NCBI GenBank assembly: GCA_019634415.1
Contig: JAHQVJ010000013.1
Location: 62,001 to 126,000 of the forward strand
From: Myxococcales bacterium
GTDB taxonomy: Bacteria; Myxococcota_A; UBA796; GCA-2862545
Length of the DNA stretch: 64,000 nucleotides
Direction of reading: 5' to 3'
In this document: in pieces, positions 42,521 through 52,421 of the stretch
How the letters are laid out: every line of letters begins with the position of its first letter
Position numbering within the stretch: position 1 is the stretch's first letter
Notes under the pieces: generated by a model
Seen by the model: the letters and a program-made list of their open reading frames with translations, nothing else
What the model was told of the DNA's origin: nothing
Database searches by the model: none
Position numbers and translations under genes: made by a program

Positions 42521-45500
42521 ATGGCCGAGCACCAGCGCTACGTTTCGAAGCACAAGATCCGCGTGGTCACCGCCGCCTCGTTGTTCGATGGGCACGATGC
42601 CGCGATCAACATCATGCGCCGGATCCTGCAGTCCTCGGGGGCCGAGGTGATCCACCTCGGCCACAACCGGTCGGCATTGGAGGTGGTGAACGCCGCCATC
42701 CAGGAAGACGCGCAGGCCATCGCCGTGTCGTCGTATCAGGGCGGTCACATGGAGTACTTCCGCTACATGCGGTCGCTGCTCGACGAGCGTGGGGCCACCC
42801 ACATCCGGATCTTCGGAGGCGGGGGCGGGGTCATCGTGCCCGCGGAGATCCGGCAGCTCGAGGGCGAGGGGGCCGTCGATCGGATCTACAGCCCGGAGGA
42901 CGGCCGCAAGGTCGGCCTGCAGGGGCTGATCGACGACATCCTGGAGCGCTCCGACTTCCACACCGTGCAGCGTGCTCCGGCCACCCTCGAGGCCGTGGAG
43001 CAAGGAGACGTCAACGCCCTGGCCCGCTTCATCACCCTGGTGGAGGGGGAGGAGGGCCTGGACGACGGCGACAAGGAGCGGATCCGAGCCCACTCCGAGC
43101 GGTCCGTGCCGGTGGTGGGCATCACGGGTACGGGAGGGGCCGGAAAGTCCTCGCTGACCGACGAGCTGCTGCGGCGCTTCCTGCTCGACGGTGAGGGTCG
43201 CCGCATCGCCGTGCTCTCGGTGGACCCCACCCGCAAGCGCACCGGCGGGGCGCTGCTCGGCGATCGGATCCGGATGAACGCGCTGCGCAACGGCGACGTG
43301 TTCATGCGCTCTCTGGCCACGCGCTCCCAGAAGGGCGAGCTGTCGGCGGCCACGGGCGACGCCATCGCGCTGTGCAAGGCGGCCGGCTACGACCTCGTGG
43401 TGCTCGAGACCTCGGGGATCGGCCAGGGCGATGCCGACGTGGTGGAGCTGGCAGACCTCACGCTCTACGTGATGACGCCCGAGTTCGGTGCGCCGAGCCA
43501 GCTCGAGAAGATCGACATGCTCGACTACGCCGATCTCGTGGCCATCAACAAGGCCGAGAAGCGCGGAGCGGCCGACGCGCTGCGCGACGTGCGCAAGCAG
43601 GTGCGGCGGAACCGAGGCCTGTGGGACGCCGACGAGGCCACCCTGCCCGTGTTCGGCACCGTGGCCAGCCGGTTCGCCGACCCGGGCGTGGACGGGCTGT
43701 ACCTGCAGCTGCTGAAGCTGTTGAACGAGCGCTTCTCGCTGGACTTCCGCAGCGAGCTGGTGGAGCCCGCGGAGCGGCTGTCGCCGGGCAGCCGGGCGCT
43801 GGTGCCCGCCGATCGGCAGCGCTACCTGGCCGAGATCTCCAGCACCTGTCGGACCTATCGCGAGCAGGCCGAGGGGCAGGCGAGGGCTGTGCGCAAGGTG
43901 CAGTCGCTGCAGGTGGCGCTTCGCGAGGTGAGCGACACCGAGGCCGCGCCCATCGTGGCGGAGCGCCTGAAGGCCGCCCAGGACGGGGTGCAGCCCCCAG
44001 TGCGCGACTACGTGGCCAGCTGGACCGACAAGGTGGCTGCCTACGGCTCCGACGAGTTCGTGTACCAGGTGCGCGGGCGCGAGATCCGGCAGCCCGCCAG
44101 CCACACCAGCCTGTCGCACCAGCGGATCCCGCGGGTGGCGCTGCCGCACACCGAGGATCACGGCACCATCGCGCGGTACGGGCTGCTCGAGGGTGTGCCC
44201 GGGGAGTTTCCGTTCACCGCGGGCGTGTTCCCGCTGAAGCGCCTCGACGAGGAGCCGAAGCGCATGTTCGCGGGCGAGGGCGGCCCCGCGAAGACGAATC
44301 GTCGCTTCCACTATCTGTGCGAGGGGGAGGCGGTTCATCGCCTGTCCACCGCGTTCGACTCCGTCACCCTGTATGGCGAGGATCCCGCCGAGCGGCCCGA
44401 CATCTACGGCAAGGTGGGCGAGAGCGGGGTGAGCGTGCCCCACCTCGACGACATGAAGATCCTGTACGGTGGCTTCGATCTGTGTGCGCGCACCACGTCG
44501 GTGTCCATGACCATCAACGGTCCCGCGCCGATCCTGCTCGCCTTCTTCTTCAACACCGCCATCGACCAGCAGATCGAGGCGTTCGTGCAGGCCGAGGGCC
44601 GACAGCCCACCGAGGCCGAGCGCAGCGAGGTTGCGTCCCGCGCCGTGTCGACCGTGCGCGGCACGGTGCAGGCCGACATCCTCAAGGAAGATCAGGCACA
44701 GAACACCTGCATCTTCTCCACCGAGTTCGCGCTGCGCATGATGGGCGACATCCAGTCGTGGTTCGTCGAGCACGACGTGCGCAACTTCTACTCGGTGTCC
44801 ATCAGCGGGTACCACATCGCCGAGGCCGGAGCGAACCCCATCAGCCAGCTGGCCTTCACGCTGGCCAACGGCTTCACCCTGGTGGAGTACTACCTGTCGC
44901 GCGGCATGGACATCGATGCGTTCGCGCCGAACCTGTCCTTCTTCTTCAGCAACGGGCTCGATCCCGAGTACACGGTGATCGGCCGCGTGGCCCGGCGGAT
45001 CTGGTCGGTGGCCATGCGCGACCGCTACGGTGCTGGCGAGCGCAGCCAGAAGCTGAAGTACCACATCCAGACGAGCGGTCGGTCGCTGCACGCACGCGAG
45101 ATCCAGTTCAACGACATCCGCACCACGTTGCAGGCCTTGCTGGCCATCTCCGATCACTGCAACAGCTTGCACACCAACGCCTACGACGAGGCCATCACCA
45201 CGCCCACCGAGGAGAGCGTGCGGCGGGCGATGGCGATCCAGATGATCATCAACCGCGAATTGGGCATGGCGAAGAACGAGAACCCGCTGCAGGGCAGCCA
45301 CTTCGTGGAGCACCTCACCGATCTGGTGGAGGAGGCGGTGCTGCAGGAGTTCGAGCGCATCTCGGATCGGGGCGGGGTGCTCGGCGCGATGGAGCTGCAA
45401 TACCAGCGCAGCAAGATCCAAGAGGAGTCGCTGCACTACGAGCACCTCAAGCACGACGGCAGCCTGCCGATCATCGGCGTCAACACCTACCTCGATCCCG

Positions 45501-45766
45501 CCACGACGGGGGAGGACTGGGAGCCGCCGGAGGTGGAGCTGCGCAGGTCCACCAACGAGGAGAAAGACGCGCAGATCGACAGCGTGCAGCGCTTCCAGCA
45601 GGCCCACGCCGACGAAGCTCCGGCGGCGCTGAAGCGGCTGCAGAAGGTGGCGCTCGAGGGCGGCAACATCTTCGACGAGCTGATGAAGGTGTCGCGGGTG
45701 GCCACGCTGGGGCAGATCAGCGCTGCTCTGTACGCAGTGGGCGGCGAGTACCGTCGCAACCTCTGA
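42521..45766 (+). CDS. icmF: fused isobutyryl-CoA mutase (IcmF)
   Basis: 1081 residues, start ATG 42521 with GGAG 5 nt upstream. Domain order: N-terminal B12-binding domain ('[34 protein letters not shown]', with the DxHxxG-type DGHD); MeaB-like G-protein chaperone with Walker A '[18 protein letters not shown]' and '[20 protein letters not shown]'; and the acyl-CoA mutase TIM-barrel ('[37 protein letters not shown]'). This order is specific to IcmF, which interconverts isobutyryl-CoA and n-butyryl-CoA (some members also isovaleryl/pivalyl-CoA) using adenosylcobalamin, with GTPase-gated cofactor loading. It fits branched-chain fatty acid or amino acid metabolism. The antisense 1130-aa ORF is a shadow. 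Confidence 0.96.
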   Translation: MAEHQRYVSKHKIRVVTAASLFDGHDAAINIMRRILQSSGAEVIHLGHNRSALEVVNAAIQEDAQAIAVSSYQGGHMEYFRYMRSLLDERGATHIRIFGGGGGVIVPAEIRQLEGEGAVDRIYSPEDGRKVGLQGLIDDILERSDFHTVQRAPATLEAVEQGDVNALARFITLVEGEEGLDDGDKERIRAHSERSVPVVGITGTGGAGKSSLTDELLRRFLLDGEGRRIAVLSVDPTRKRTGGALLGDRIRMNALRNGDVFMRSLATRSQKGELSAATGDAIALCKAAGYDLVVLETSGIGQGDADVVELADLTLYVMTPEFGAPSQLEKIDMLDYADLVAINKAEKRGAADALRDVRKQVRRNRGLWDADEATLPVFGTVASRFADPGVDGLYLQLLKLLNERFSLDFRSELVEPAERLSPGSRALVPADRQRYLAEISSTCRTYREQAEGQARAVRKVQSLQVALREVSDTEAAPIVAERLKAAQDGVQPPVRDYVASWTDKVAAYGSDEFVYQVRGREIRQPASHTSLSHQRIPRVALPHTEDHGTIARYGLLEGVPGEFPFTAGVFPLKRLDEEPKRMFAGEGGPAKTNRRFHYLCEGEAVHRLSTAFDSVTLYGEDPAERPDIYGKVGESGVSVPHLDDMKILYGGFDLCARTTSVSMTINGPAPILLAFFFNTAIDQQIEAFVQAEGRQPTEAERSEVASRAVSTVRGTVQADILKEDQAQNTCIFSTEFALRMMGDIQSWFVEHDVRNFYSVSISGYHIAEAGANPISQLAFTLANGFTLVEYYLSRGMDIDAFAPNLSFFFSNGLDPEYTVIGRVARRIWSVAMRDRYGAGERSQKLKYHIQTSGRSLHAREIQFNDIRTTLQALLAISDHCNSLHTNAYDEAITTPTEESVRRAMAIQMIINRELGMAKNENPLQGSHFVEHLTDLVEEAVLQEFERISDRGGVLGAMELQYQRSKIQEESLHYEHLKHDGSLPIIGVNTYLDPATTGEDWEPPEVELRRSTNEEKDAQIDSVQRFQQAHADEAPAALKRLQKVALEGGNIFDELMKVSRVATLGQISAALYAVGGEYRRNL

Positions 45767-45767
45767 C

Positions 45768-46178
45768 GTGGCGGCTGGTTGGGACTTCGACGCCATCCTC
45801 GGCAGGGTGGGGGTCTCGTCTGACGTCACCTCTCTCGGTCGTGCGATCCGCTCGTTGGACAACGCCTCGCGCACCAACCTGGCGATCATGGCCGTGCTGC
45901 CTCCCCATCAGCGCTTCTTCCACGTCTGGGGAGGCGGCGAGCACGGTGTCGTCGTTGAGTTCCGAGAGCTGCGGGGGCCTCGGTGGGAGCTGTGGGGAGA
46001 GGGCGGCATCGACGACGGATCGTGGGTTCGTCTGTGGAACGAAGCCGACGAGCACGAGGTGCAGCGCAGGTTCGTGGTGACTCACCACTGGGCCGTGGCA
46101 GCGATGAAGCGGTTCCTGTGCGACGCCGAGCCCGATCCGTCGCTGTCCTGGGTGAGGCCCTTCGGCGCGATCAAGTAG
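45768..46178 (+). CDS. unrecognised 136-residue protein downstream of icmF
   Basis: The start is GTG 45768, 1 bp after the icmF stop, so it is probably translated from the same mRNA. I recognise no family. Visible features are an N-terminal 'FDAILGRVGVSSDVTSLGRAIRSLDN', a middle beta-rich section with many aromatic residues ('FFHVWGGGEHGVVVEFRELRGPRWELWGE...WVRLWNE'), and a C-terminal helix 'RFVVTHHWAVAAMKRFL'. No signal or membrane segment is present. The compact alpha/beta style resembles small cytosolic binding proteins. Its last 8 bp overlap the convergent AraC gene. Confidence 0.6.
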   Translation: MAAGWDFDAILGRVGVSSDVTSLGRAIRSLDNASRTNLAIMAVLPPHQRFFHVWGGGEHGVVVEFRELRGPRWELWGEGGIDDGSWVRLWNEADEHEVQRRFVVTHHWAVAAMKRFLCDAEPDPSLSWVRPFGAIK

Positions 46179-47166
46179 CTGTCGAGGGAGCCATGAGGGG
46201 GCCATCGCCGAGCGCGCCTCGGTCTGTGCGGACGTGGCTCGGGGGGTGTCCGAAGGTCCGCTTGAAGGCACGCGAGAACGAGGCCTCCGAGCGATAGCCG
46301 AGCGCGTCTGCCACGGTGCCGATGGGCTTGCTGCTGGCGCGCAGCCAGGTGCGGGCCACCTGCATGCGCCAGCGGGTCACGTAGTGCATGGCCGGTACCC
46401 CCACGACGTCGGTGAACCGGGCCGAGAATCCGGAGCGCGACATGCCTGCGAGCTTCGCCAGCCGCGCCACCGACCAGTCCCGCCCCGGAGCGTCGTGCAC
46501 GGCAGCCAGTGCCCGGCCGAGCTGCGCGTCGCGCAGGGCTCGGATCCAGGGACTGCGCTGGCCGTCGTCGGACTCGATCCAGGTGCGGATCGCCTGCACC
46601 ACCAGGATGTCGGCGAGCCGCGTGAGCACCACCTCGCTGCCCGGCCGGAGCTGGGCCGCCTCCTGCGCGATGAACCGCACGGTGCTCTGCAGCCAGTCGC
46701 CCTCGTCCTCCCAGCCGTCGATCACCAGCACCTCGGGGAGCAGCGACAGCAGCTGCTCGGCAGCGGCGTGATCCACCTGCAGCACGCCGCACATCACCCG
46801 CGACACCGCGCCTCCGCCTCCGTGACGCAGCGTCTCGAACCGCTCGGTGACGGGCTGCACGGGCATGTCGAGCAGCGACTCCGTGGCCACGTCTGCAGCA
46901 CTCCCCACCCGAAACGAGGTGCCCCGGGGGAGCAACACGAGGCTGCCACTCCGGAGGGCCGACGGATCGGAGACCCCCACGCGCAGCTGGCAGCTCCCGG
47001 ACATCACCACCAGCAGCATCAACGAGTCGTGCATCGGTGGGATCTCGAGGCCCCACGGGGCCGACAGCTCGGCCTGGCAGTACAGCGAGCCCTCGAGCTG
47101 CAACGCTTGGAGCGTCTCGTTGAGCGGATCGCGCAGGGGGGCTGGGGTGGTGGTCGGCTCGGCCAT
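46171..47166 (-). CDS. AraC-family transcriptional regulator (cupin-type sensor)
   Basis: 331 residues from ATG 47166; the listed longer start reads into the intergenic palindrome. The N-terminal cupin-like (AraC_binding_2/cupin_6) domain has 'GLEIPPMHDSLMLLVVMSGSCQLRV...GSLVLLPRGTSFRVG'. The C-terminal double helix-turn-helix is clear: 'WSVARLAKLAGMSRSGFSARFTDVVGVPAMHYVTRWRMQVARTWL' and 'PIGTVADALGYRSEASFSRAFKRTFGHPPSHVR'. The ligand is unknown. It is divergent from the DUF4345 gene, its most probable target, with a palindrome in between. It converges with the icmF-linked gene. Confidence 0.94.
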   Translation of the reverse strand: MAEPTTTPAPLRDPLNETLQALQLEGSLYCQAELSAPWGLEIPPMHDSLMLLVVMSGSCQLRVGVSDPSALRSGSLVLLPRGTSFRVGSAADVATESLLDMPVQPVTERFETLRHGGGGAVSRVMCGVLQVDHAAAEQLLSLLPEVLVIDGWEDEGDWLQSTVRFIAQEAAQLRPGSEVVLTRLADILVVQAIRTWIESDDGQRSPWIRALRDAQLGRALAAVHDAPGRDWSVARLAKLAGMSRSGFSARFTDVVGVPAMHYVTRWRMQVARTWLRASSKPIGTVADALGYRSEASFSRAFKRTFGHPPSHVRTDRGALGDGPLMAPSTAT

Positions 47167-47186
47167 TATCTGTGTGGACGATCGGC

Positions 47187-47196
47187 ATAGATCTAT
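47187..47196. promoter_or_regulatory. AT-rich palindrome in the araC-type / DUF4345 divergent promoter
   Basis: A perfect 10-bp palindrome ATAGATCTAT lies 20 bp upstream of the AraC-type start and about 70 bp upstream of the DUF4345 start, in a locally AT-rich stretch of an otherwise GC-rich region. It is a candidate operator or part of the divergent -10 elements. Confidence 0.35.
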
Positions 47197-47234
47197 AGAT
47201 TCGGAATCATGGTTCGTCCAGCGAGGACCGGCCA

Positions 47235-47256
47235 CCTTGGAGTCGAACGTCCAAGG
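47235..47256 (+). promoter_or_regulatory. hairpin that would cover the DUF4345 ribosome-binding site
   Basis: An inverted repeat CCTTGGA-gtcgaacg-TCCAAGG (7 bp arms, 8-nt loop) sits just upstream of ATG 47265. The 3' arm contains the start of the strong Shine-Dalgarno AAGGAGAT, so folding would hide it. It could allow translational control, or be chance; no ligand-type riboswitch structure is evident. Confidence 0.35.
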
Positions 47257-47264
47257 AGATCTCC

Positions 47265-47663
47265 ATGAACACCGTCCATCGCGCCACCCTCGTGCTGTCC
47301 GGGCTCCTCGCCTTCGTCATCGGTGCGGCCGTGCTCTTCGCGCCCGTCACGTTCCACGCCTCCATGAACGGCCTGGCCGTCGGGGGTGACGTCGACCAGC
47401 TGAGCGAGATCCGGGCCCCGGGTGCGGCGCTGTTCGTCTTCGGTGGCCTGATCGCCGCGGGCGGTGTGCACGCTGCATGGCGTCACGTCGCCACGGTGTC
47501 GGCGGCCATCCTGTTCACGTCCTATGGGCTGGGTCGCGTGGTGGGCATCGCCGTCGACGGCCTGCCCTCCGCCGGGCTGGTGTCGGCCGGTGTGGTGGAG
47601 CTGCTCGTGGGGCTGGTCGCGGCGGCCTTTCTGCTGGCAGGGTCGACGGGTAAGGCCCGCTAA
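47265..47663 (+). CDS. DUF4345 family small integral membrane protein
   Basis: 132 residues with four predicted membrane helices: 'LVLSGLLAFVIGAAVLFAP', 'PGAALFVFGGLIAAGGVHAAW', 'VSAAILFTSYGLGRVVGIAVDG' and 'VSAGVVELLVGLVAAAFLLAG'. The spacing and 'EIRAPGAALFVFG' / 'SYGLGRVVGIAVDGLPS' motifs fit the DUF4345 family, whose function is unknown. It has a near-perfect ribosome site (AAGGAGAT), partly inside a hairpin. It is divergent from the AraC-type regulator, the usual arrangement for such membrane proteins under a dedicated regulator. It is followed by the leu operon leader after 36 bp. Confidence 0.82.
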   Translation: MNTVHRATLVLSGLLAFVIGAAVLFAPVTFHASMNGLAVGGDVDQLSEIRAPGAALFVFGGLIAAGGVHAAWRHVATVSAAILFTSYGLGRVVGIAVDGLPSAGLVSAGVVELLVGLVAAAFLLAGSTGKAR

Positions 47664-47699
47664 GGTGGACGGACCGGTGGTCCGAGATAGGGACGGTCG

Positions 47700-47822
47700 G
47701 TGCCCAGGTGTGCCAACGCCGCTCACTCCTTCGTCTGCGTGACGGCGTCCGCCTTGCTCGCACAGTGCACCCTTCTCCCCCTTGGCAGCCTCCTTCTTCT
47801 CGAAGGGAGGGTCGCGGCCTAG
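47700..47822 (+). CDS. leuL: leucine-rich leader peptide of the leu operon
   Basis: A 40-codon ORF from GTG 47700 (AGGGA 6 nt upstream) to TAG 47820; GTG 47739 would give 27 codons. The peptide ends TLLPLGSLLLLEGRVAA and holds nine leucines in its last 23 residues, including a run of four Leu codons. It lies between the DUF4345 gene and leuA, right before a 15-bp terminator stem. This is the classic arrangement for ribosome-stalling attenuation: scarcity of charged tRNA-Leu would stall the ribosome on the Leu run and favour antitermination. The mechanism is known from enterobacterial leu operons and inferred here. Confidence 0.75.
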   Translation: MPRCANAAHSFVCVTASALLAQCTLLPLGSLLLLEGRVAA

Positions 47823-47841
47823 GAGAGCACTCACTCCACCA

Positions 47842-47874
47842 CGAAAGGCCCGCGACCTCGTCGCGGGCCTTTCG
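47842..47874 (+). terminator. attenuator terminator hairpin upstream of leuA
   Basis: A perfect 15-bp stem CGAAAGGCCCGCGAC / GTCGCGGGCCTTTCG with a 3-nt loop, ending in TTT before leuA. An upstream segment GGTCGCGG (47810-47817, overlapping the leader ORF end) is complementary to CCGCGACC (47850-47857) in the 5' arm, giving an alternative antiterminator pairing. The leader ORF's Leu run ends about 10 nt before that segment, so ribosome position could decide between the two folds. Confidence 0.75.
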
Positions 47875-47915
47875 CGTGAGGGGACCTCGACTGGGGCGTG
47901 GGTCGAGGAAGACCC

Positions 47916-49439
47916 ATGGACCGATTGATCCTGTTCGACACCACCCTAAGAGACGGGGAACAAGCTCCCGGCTTCTCCATGCGACTCCCCGACAAGGTGC
48001 GCATGGCGCGTGCCCTGGAGCGGCTCGGAGTGGACGTCATCGAGGCGGGGTTCCCCGCCGCGTCTGCCGACGACCGACGAGCGGTGCGAGCGGTCGCCGA
48101 TCACATCGAGCGCGCTGTGGTGTGTGGGCTGGCCCGCTGTGTTCCCGCCGACATCGACGCGGCGGCCCAGGCCCTGCAGTCCGCGGCGCGCCCGCGTCTG
48201 CACGTGTTCCTGGCCACGAGTGCCATCCATCGACAGCACAAGCTCAAGATGGCCAAGGAGCAGATCCTCGCCCTCACTCGGGAGGGGGTCGCGCGGGCGA
48301 GGAGCCACGTGGACGACGTGGAGTTCAGCCCCGAGGACGCGTCGCGCACGGAGCGTGGGTTCCTCGGTGAGGTGGTGCAGGCCGCCGTGGAGGCGGGAGC
48401 CACCACCATCAACATCCCCGACACCGTCGGCTACGCCACGCCCACCGAGTTCGAGTCACTGTTCGCCTGGCTCCTGGCCCATGTGCCCGGGCTCGACGGG
48501 GTGACGCTGTCGGCCCACTGCCACGACGATCTCGGGCTCGCGGTGAGCAACAGCCTGGCCGCGGTCCGCGGCGGGGCCCGGCAGGTGGAGTGCACCATCA
48601 ACGGAATCGGGGAGCGCGCTGGAAACTGCGCCCTCGAGGAGCTGGTGATGGCGCTCCGTACTCGGCCAGGCCAGTTCGGCGACGTCTCCACGCGCATCGA
48701 CAGCACCTGTCTGGTCTCCACCAGCCGGCTGCTGTCGTCCATCACCGGCGTGTCGGTGCCGCCGAACAAGGCCATCGTGGGCAAGAACGCCTTCGCCCAC
48801 GAGGCGGGCATCCACCAGCACGGCGTGCTCGCCCATGCGTCGACCTACGAGATCATGCGACCCGAGCAGGTGGGGTTCGACGGTCAGCGCCTGGTGCTAG
48901 GCAAGCATTCGGGTCGACATGCCCTGCGACAGCGCGTCCACTCCCTGGGGCAGGAGCTGGAGGAGGCAGCCTTCGAGCGCCTGTTCGCCGCCTTCAAGGA
49001 CCTCGCGGATCGGAAGGGAGAGGTGCTCGACGACGACATCCTGGCCCTGATCGTGGGGGACCGACAGGGCTGCGCCTGGTCGCTGTCGCGGCTGCAGACC
49101 AGCGCTGGGACCGACCGCGTCTCCACCGCGACGGTGTGCGTGCAGCACCGCGACGGATCCGCGGTGGACGAGGCCGCGACGGGGGACGGGCCCATCGACG
49201 CCACCTTCCGCGCGATGACCCGCGCCACCGGCTACCACGACACCCAGCTCGACGACTACAACGTCCGCAGCGTGACCTGGGGCGAGGATGCCCTGGGGCA
49301 GGTCACCGTGTCGGTGCGTCGGGGAGACGCGGTGGTTCGTGGCTCGGCGGTGAGCACCGACGTGATCGAGGCGAGTGCGAACGCCATCCTCGACGTCATC
49401 AACCGCCTCGAGGGCACGGCCGCCGGGGGTGCGTCGTGA
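47916..49439 (+). CDS. leuA: 2-isopropylmalate synthase
   Basis: First committed enzyme of leucine synthesis (507 residues): condenses acetyl-CoA with 2-ketoisovalerate. The HMGL-like TIM barrel starts at '[17 protein letters not shown]'; metal ligands are in '[17 protein letters not shown]' and '[19 protein letters not shown]'; '[22 protein letters not shown]' is the LeuA signature of the linker region; and the C-terminal LeuA_dimer regulatory domain (about residues 390-500) is complete, so leucine feedback inhibition is likely. The start is ATG 47916 (GAGGAAG upstream). It is the first gene of the leuACDB operon under the attenuator; its stop overlaps leuC (GTGA). Confidence 0.97.
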   Translation: MDRLILFDTTLRDGEQAPGFSMRLPDKVRMARALERLGVDVIEAGFPAASADDRRAVRAVADHIERAVVCGLARCVPADIDAAAQALQSAARPRLHVFLATSAIHRQHKLKMAKEQILALTREGVARARSHVDDVEFSPEDASRTERGFLGEVVQAAVEAGATTINIPDTVGYATPTEFESLFAWLLAHVPGLDGVTLSAHCHDDLGLAVSNSLAAVRGGARQVECTINGIGERAGNCALEELVMALRTRPGQFGDVSTRIDSTCLVSTSRLLSSITGVSVPPNKAIVGKNAFAHEAGIHQHGVLAHASTYEIMRPEQVGFDGQRLVLGKHSGRHALRQRVHSLGQELEEAAFERLFAAFKDLADRKGEVLDDDILALIVGDRQGCAWSLSRLQTSAGTDRVSTATVCVQHRDGSAVDEAATGDGPIDATFRAMTRATGYHDTQLDDYNVRSVTWGEDALGQVTVSVRRGDAVVRGSAVSTDVIEASANAILDVINRLEGTAAGGAS

Positions 49440-50812
49440 GGGGACGTACGCTGCTCGACAAGATCTGGCTGCAGCACGAGGTGGTTGCTCCGCGCGGCGG
49501 GCATCCAGCGGTGCTCTACGTCGACCTGCACCTCGTGCACGAGGTCACCTCACCCCAGGCCTTCGCAAAGCTCGAGCGGCGTGGCCTGTGCGTGCGGCGA
49601 CCGGATCTCACGGTGGCCACCATGGACCACGTGACCCCCACTGGCCCACGGGGTGCAGGGGGGACCTTCCTGGGTGTGGAGCCGCAGGCAGCCCATCAGC
49701 TGGCCACCCTGCGGGACAACTGCGAGCGCCACGGGATCCGTCTGTACGGGGCCGACAGCGAGCAGCGCGGCATCGTGCACGTGATGGGGCCTGAGCTCGG
49801 CCTGTCCCGCCCCGGCGCCACGATCGTGTGCGGCGACAGCCACACCTCCACCCACGGCGCGTTCGGTGCGCTCGCCTTCGGCATCGGCACCACCGAGGTG
49901 GGGCACGTGCTCGCGACCCAGTGCGTGCTGCAGCATCGTCCGCGCGCCATGCGGGTCACGCTCGAGGGCAGGCCCGGCCCTTGCGCCACCGCCAAGGACC
50001 TGGCGCTCGCCGTGGTGGCTCATCTGGGCGTGGACGGTGGCACCGGGCACGTCGTCGAGTACCAGGGCGAGGCGGTCCGGGCACTCTCCATGGAGGGGCG
50101 GATGACCCTGTGCAACATGAGCATCGAGGCCGGTGCCCGGGCAGGCCTGGTGGCGCCCGACGAGACCACCTTCGCCTACCTCGCGCGGCGAGGCCTGTGG
50201 GACCCTCGCTGGACCGATCTGTGCAGCGACGACGATGCGGTGTTCGATACCGAGGTGCGCATCGACGTGCAGGGACTGGAGCCTCGGATCACCTGGGGCA
50301 TCCAGCCCGCGATGTCGACACCGGTGGGGGAGGCGCTGCCTGCCCACAGCCCGGGCAACCAGGCAGCCTACGACTACATGGCGTTGCAGCCGGGCGTCGA
50401 GCTGTCCCAGCTTCCCGTGGACGTGGTGTTCGTGGGTAGCTGCACCAACGGTCGGATCGAGGACCTGCGCGACGTGGCGTCGATCCTGCGCGGACGCAGG
50501 GTGGCCGAGCGAGTCCGCATGTTGGTGGTACCCGGCTCGGAGCAGGTCCGGCGCCAGGCCGAGTCGGAGGGTCTGCACGACGTCTTCGAGGCGGCTGGCG
50601 CCGAGTGGCGGCAGCCGGGCTGCTCCATGTGCATCGCGATGAACGGCGACCGTGCGGCGGCCGGTCAGTACGTCGTGTCCACCTCGAACCGGAACTTCCC
50701 TGGTCGCCAGGGCCCCGGCGCGCGAACGCTGCTGTGTAGCCCACTGACGGCCGCCGCCACGGCCGTCACCGGCTGCGTGACCGATCCCCGCACGATGATG
50801 GAGCACCCATGA
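49436..50812 (+). CDS. leuC: 3-isopropylmalate dehydratase large subunit
   Basis: 458 residues from GTG 49436, a GTGA overlap with leuA; the ORF-track extension back to 48590 is a leuA shadow. It is an aconitase-family [4Fe-4S] enzyme: '[12 protein letters not shown]' N-terminus, '[32 protein letters not shown]', and cluster Cys residues in '[13 protein letters not shown]' and '[10 protein letters not shown]', with '[12 protein letters not shown]' near the end. With LeuD it isomerises 2-isopropylmalate to 3-isopropylmalate. All hallmark motifs are present and the length is normal (about 460-470). Confidence 0.97.
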   Translation: MRGRTLLDKIWLQHEVVAPRGGHPAVLYVDLHLVHEVTSPQAFAKLERRGLCVRRPDLTVATMDHVTPTGPRGAGGTFLGVEPQAAHQLATLRDNCERHGIRLYGADSEQRGIVHVMGPELGLSRPGATIVCGDSHTSTHGAFGALAFGIGTTEVGHVLATQCVLQHRPRAMRVTLEGRPGPCATAKDLALAVVAHLGVDGGTGHVVEYQGEAVRALSMEGRMTLCNMSIEAGARAGLVAPDETTFAYLARRGLWDPRWTDLCSDDDAVFDTEVRIDVQGLEPRITWGIQPAMSTPVGEALPAHSPGNQAAYDYMALQPGVELSQLPVDVVFVGSCTNGRIEDLRDVASILRGRRVAERVRMLVVPGSEQVRRQAESEGLHDVFEAAGAEWRQPGCSMCIAMNGDRAAAGQYVVSTSNRNFPGRQGPGARTLLCSPLTAAATAVTGCVTDPRTMMEHP

Positions 50813-51360
50813 CGCGCACCCCCCTCCTCCGGATCTCCTCACCCATCTTGGTGCTGCCGCGGGCACACATCGACACCGACCAGATCGTCCCGGCGCGGTT
50901 CCTGACCACCACCGAGCGCGACGGGCTCGGCGAGGCGGCCTTCGCGGACTGGCGCGACCAGCCTCCCTTCGGCGATCCGCGTGTGCGGGACTGTCGGATC
51001 CTCGTGGCCGGGGAGAACTTCGGCTGCGGTTCGTCGCGGGAGCACGCCCCGTGGGCCTTGCTCGCGCTGGGGATCCAGGCCGTGATCAGCACGTCCTTCG
51101 CAGACATCTTCCGCACCAACGCGCACAAGAACGGTCTGCTCACCGTCGAGCTCGACGCTGGGCCCCACGCCGAGCTGATGGCCTGTCCCTGGTCCGACGT
51201 GGAGATCGATGTGCCGGGTGGCACCGTTGTCGCTGCGGGGCGCACCTCGCCGTTTCGCCTCGACGGGTTTGCGCGGCACTGCCTGATCGAGGGCGTGGAC
51301 GAGCTCGACGTACTGCTGGGATACCACGCGGCGATCACCGCCCACGAGGCGCGCCCATGA
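50809..51360 (+). CDS. leuD: 3-isopropylmalate dehydratase small subunit
   Basis: 183 residues, the swivelling domain partner of LeuC. Characteristic stretches: '[17 protein letters not shown]', '[21 protein letters not shown]' (the GxNFGxGSSREHAxxAL motif), and '[20 protein letters not shown]'. The length is slightly short of the E. coli type (about 200), as is common outside the gammaproteobacteria. ATG 50809 overlaps the leuC stop (ATGA), ensuring balanced synthesis of the two subunits. The stop overlaps the leuB start in the same way. Confidence 0.97.
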   Translation: MTRTPLLRISSPILVLPRAHIDTDQIVPARFLTTTERDGLGEAAFADWRDQPPFGDPRVRDCRILVAGENFGCGSSREHAPWALLALGIQAVISTSFADIFRTNAHKNGLLTVELDAGPHAELMACPWSDVEIDVPGGTVVAAGRTSPFRLDGFARHCLIEGVDELDVLLGYHAAITAHEARP

Positions 51361-52406
51361 CGCGCCACGTGGCGGTGCTGGAGGGGGACGGGATCGGTCC
51401 CGAGGTGGCTCGCGCGGCCGTGCAGGTGATGCAGGCCGCCGTCGGGGATCCGGCGGCCTTGGAGGTTGGCTGGCATCCCTTCGGATGGTCGGCCTACGAG
51501 GCAGGCGGCGAGGCCTTCCCCGACGCCACACGAGCGGCCTGCCTAGCGGCGGATGCGGTGTTCTTCGGGGCCGTGGGGGCGCCGGGCACGTTGCCTCCCG
51601 AGGTGCCACGTCCAGAGCGGGCCCTCCTCGAGCTGCGCGCCAGCCTCGGCACCTGGGCGAACCTTCGGCCCGTGCGGCCCCACCCGGCCTTGCTCGATGC
51701 GTCGCCCCTGCGGCGCGAGCGCGTGCTGGGCACGGACATCTTGTTCGTGCGAGAGCTCACCGGTGGGCTGTACTTCGGGCCCAAGGAGAGTCACCCGGAC
51801 CGGGCGAGCGACACCGCCGAGTACTCCGTGGGCGAGATCGAGCGGGTGATCCGCCAGGCAGCGGATCTGGCGCGGGGTCGCTCGGGGCGGCTGACGTCGG
51901 TGGACAAGGCCAACGTGCTGGCGACGTCTCGGCTGTGGCGGCAGACGACGGATCGCGTGATCGCCGAGGACTACCCCGACATCACGCTGGAGCACGTGCT
52001 GGTGGACGCCATGGCCATGCACCTGATCGCGAGGCCAGCGACCTTCGACGTGGTGGTCACGAGCAACCTGTTCGGAGACATCCTCACGGACGAGGCGGCG
52101 ATGCTGACAGGCTCGCTGGGCATGCTTCCGTCGGCGTCGGTGGGCGACGGCGAGCGGGGGCTGTACGAGCCGGTCCACGGGACCGCCCCCGACATCGCAG
52201 GGAGGGGCATCGCCAATCCCTATGGAGCGATGCGCTCGATGGTGTGGATGCTGCGGCTGTCGCTCGGGCTGTCCGAGGCGGCGGACCGCCTCGATCAGGC
52301 CCTCGATGACGCGGTGGCCGCCGGAAGCCACACGCCGGATCTGGGGGGCCGCGCTACGACGGCGGACGTGGTTCGGGACGTGCTCGCGCGGCTCGACGAG
52401 AGGTGA
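51357..52406 (+). CDS. leuB: 3-isopropylmalate dehydrogenase
   Basis: 349 residues from ATG 51357 (ATGA overlap with leuD). NAD-dependent oxidative decarboxylase of the isocitrate/isopropylmalate family: 'AVLEGDGIGPEV', substrate arginines in 'LRASLGTWANLRPVRPHPAL', 'RELTGGLYFG', 'SVDKANVLATSRLWR', metal-binding Asp residues in 'DVVVTSNLFGDILTDEAAMLTGSLGMLPSAS', and 'YEPVHGTAPDIAGRGIANPYGA'. 'ELTGGLYFG' is the LeuB-specific pattern. It is the last gene of the operon; a convergent DUF3179 gene ends 15 bp downstream. Gene order A-C-D-B differs from the enteric A-B-C-D. Confidence 0.97.
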   Translation: MTRHVAVLEGDGIGPEVARAAVQVMQAAVGDPAALEVGWHPFGWSAYEAGGEAFPDATRAACLAADAVFFGAVGAPGTLPPEVPRPERALLELRASLGTWANLRPVRPHPALLDASPLRRERVLGTDILFVRELTGGLYFGPKESHPDRASDTAEYSVGEIERVIRQAADLARGRSGRLTSVDKANVLATSRLWRQTTDRVIAEDYPDITLEHVLVDAMAMHLIARPATFDVVVTSNLFGDILTDEAAMLTGSLGMLPSASVGDGERGLYEPVHGTAPDIAGRGIANPYGAMRSMVWMLRLSLGLSEAADRLDQALDDAVAAGSHTPDLGGRATTADVVRDVLARLDER

Positions 52407-52421
52407 CGGCCGGGCCTCCTC

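Noticed and set aside
42497-45889. 1130-aa minus-strand ORF opposite icmF
   Set aside because: The plus-strand frame is an unmistakable IcmF; the antisense product is His/Leu/Gly-rich shadow typical of high-GC genes.
47670-47684. CGGACC-ggt-GGTCCG hairpin after the DUF4345 gene as its terminator
   Set aside because: Short 6-bp stem with no T-run; too weak to call.
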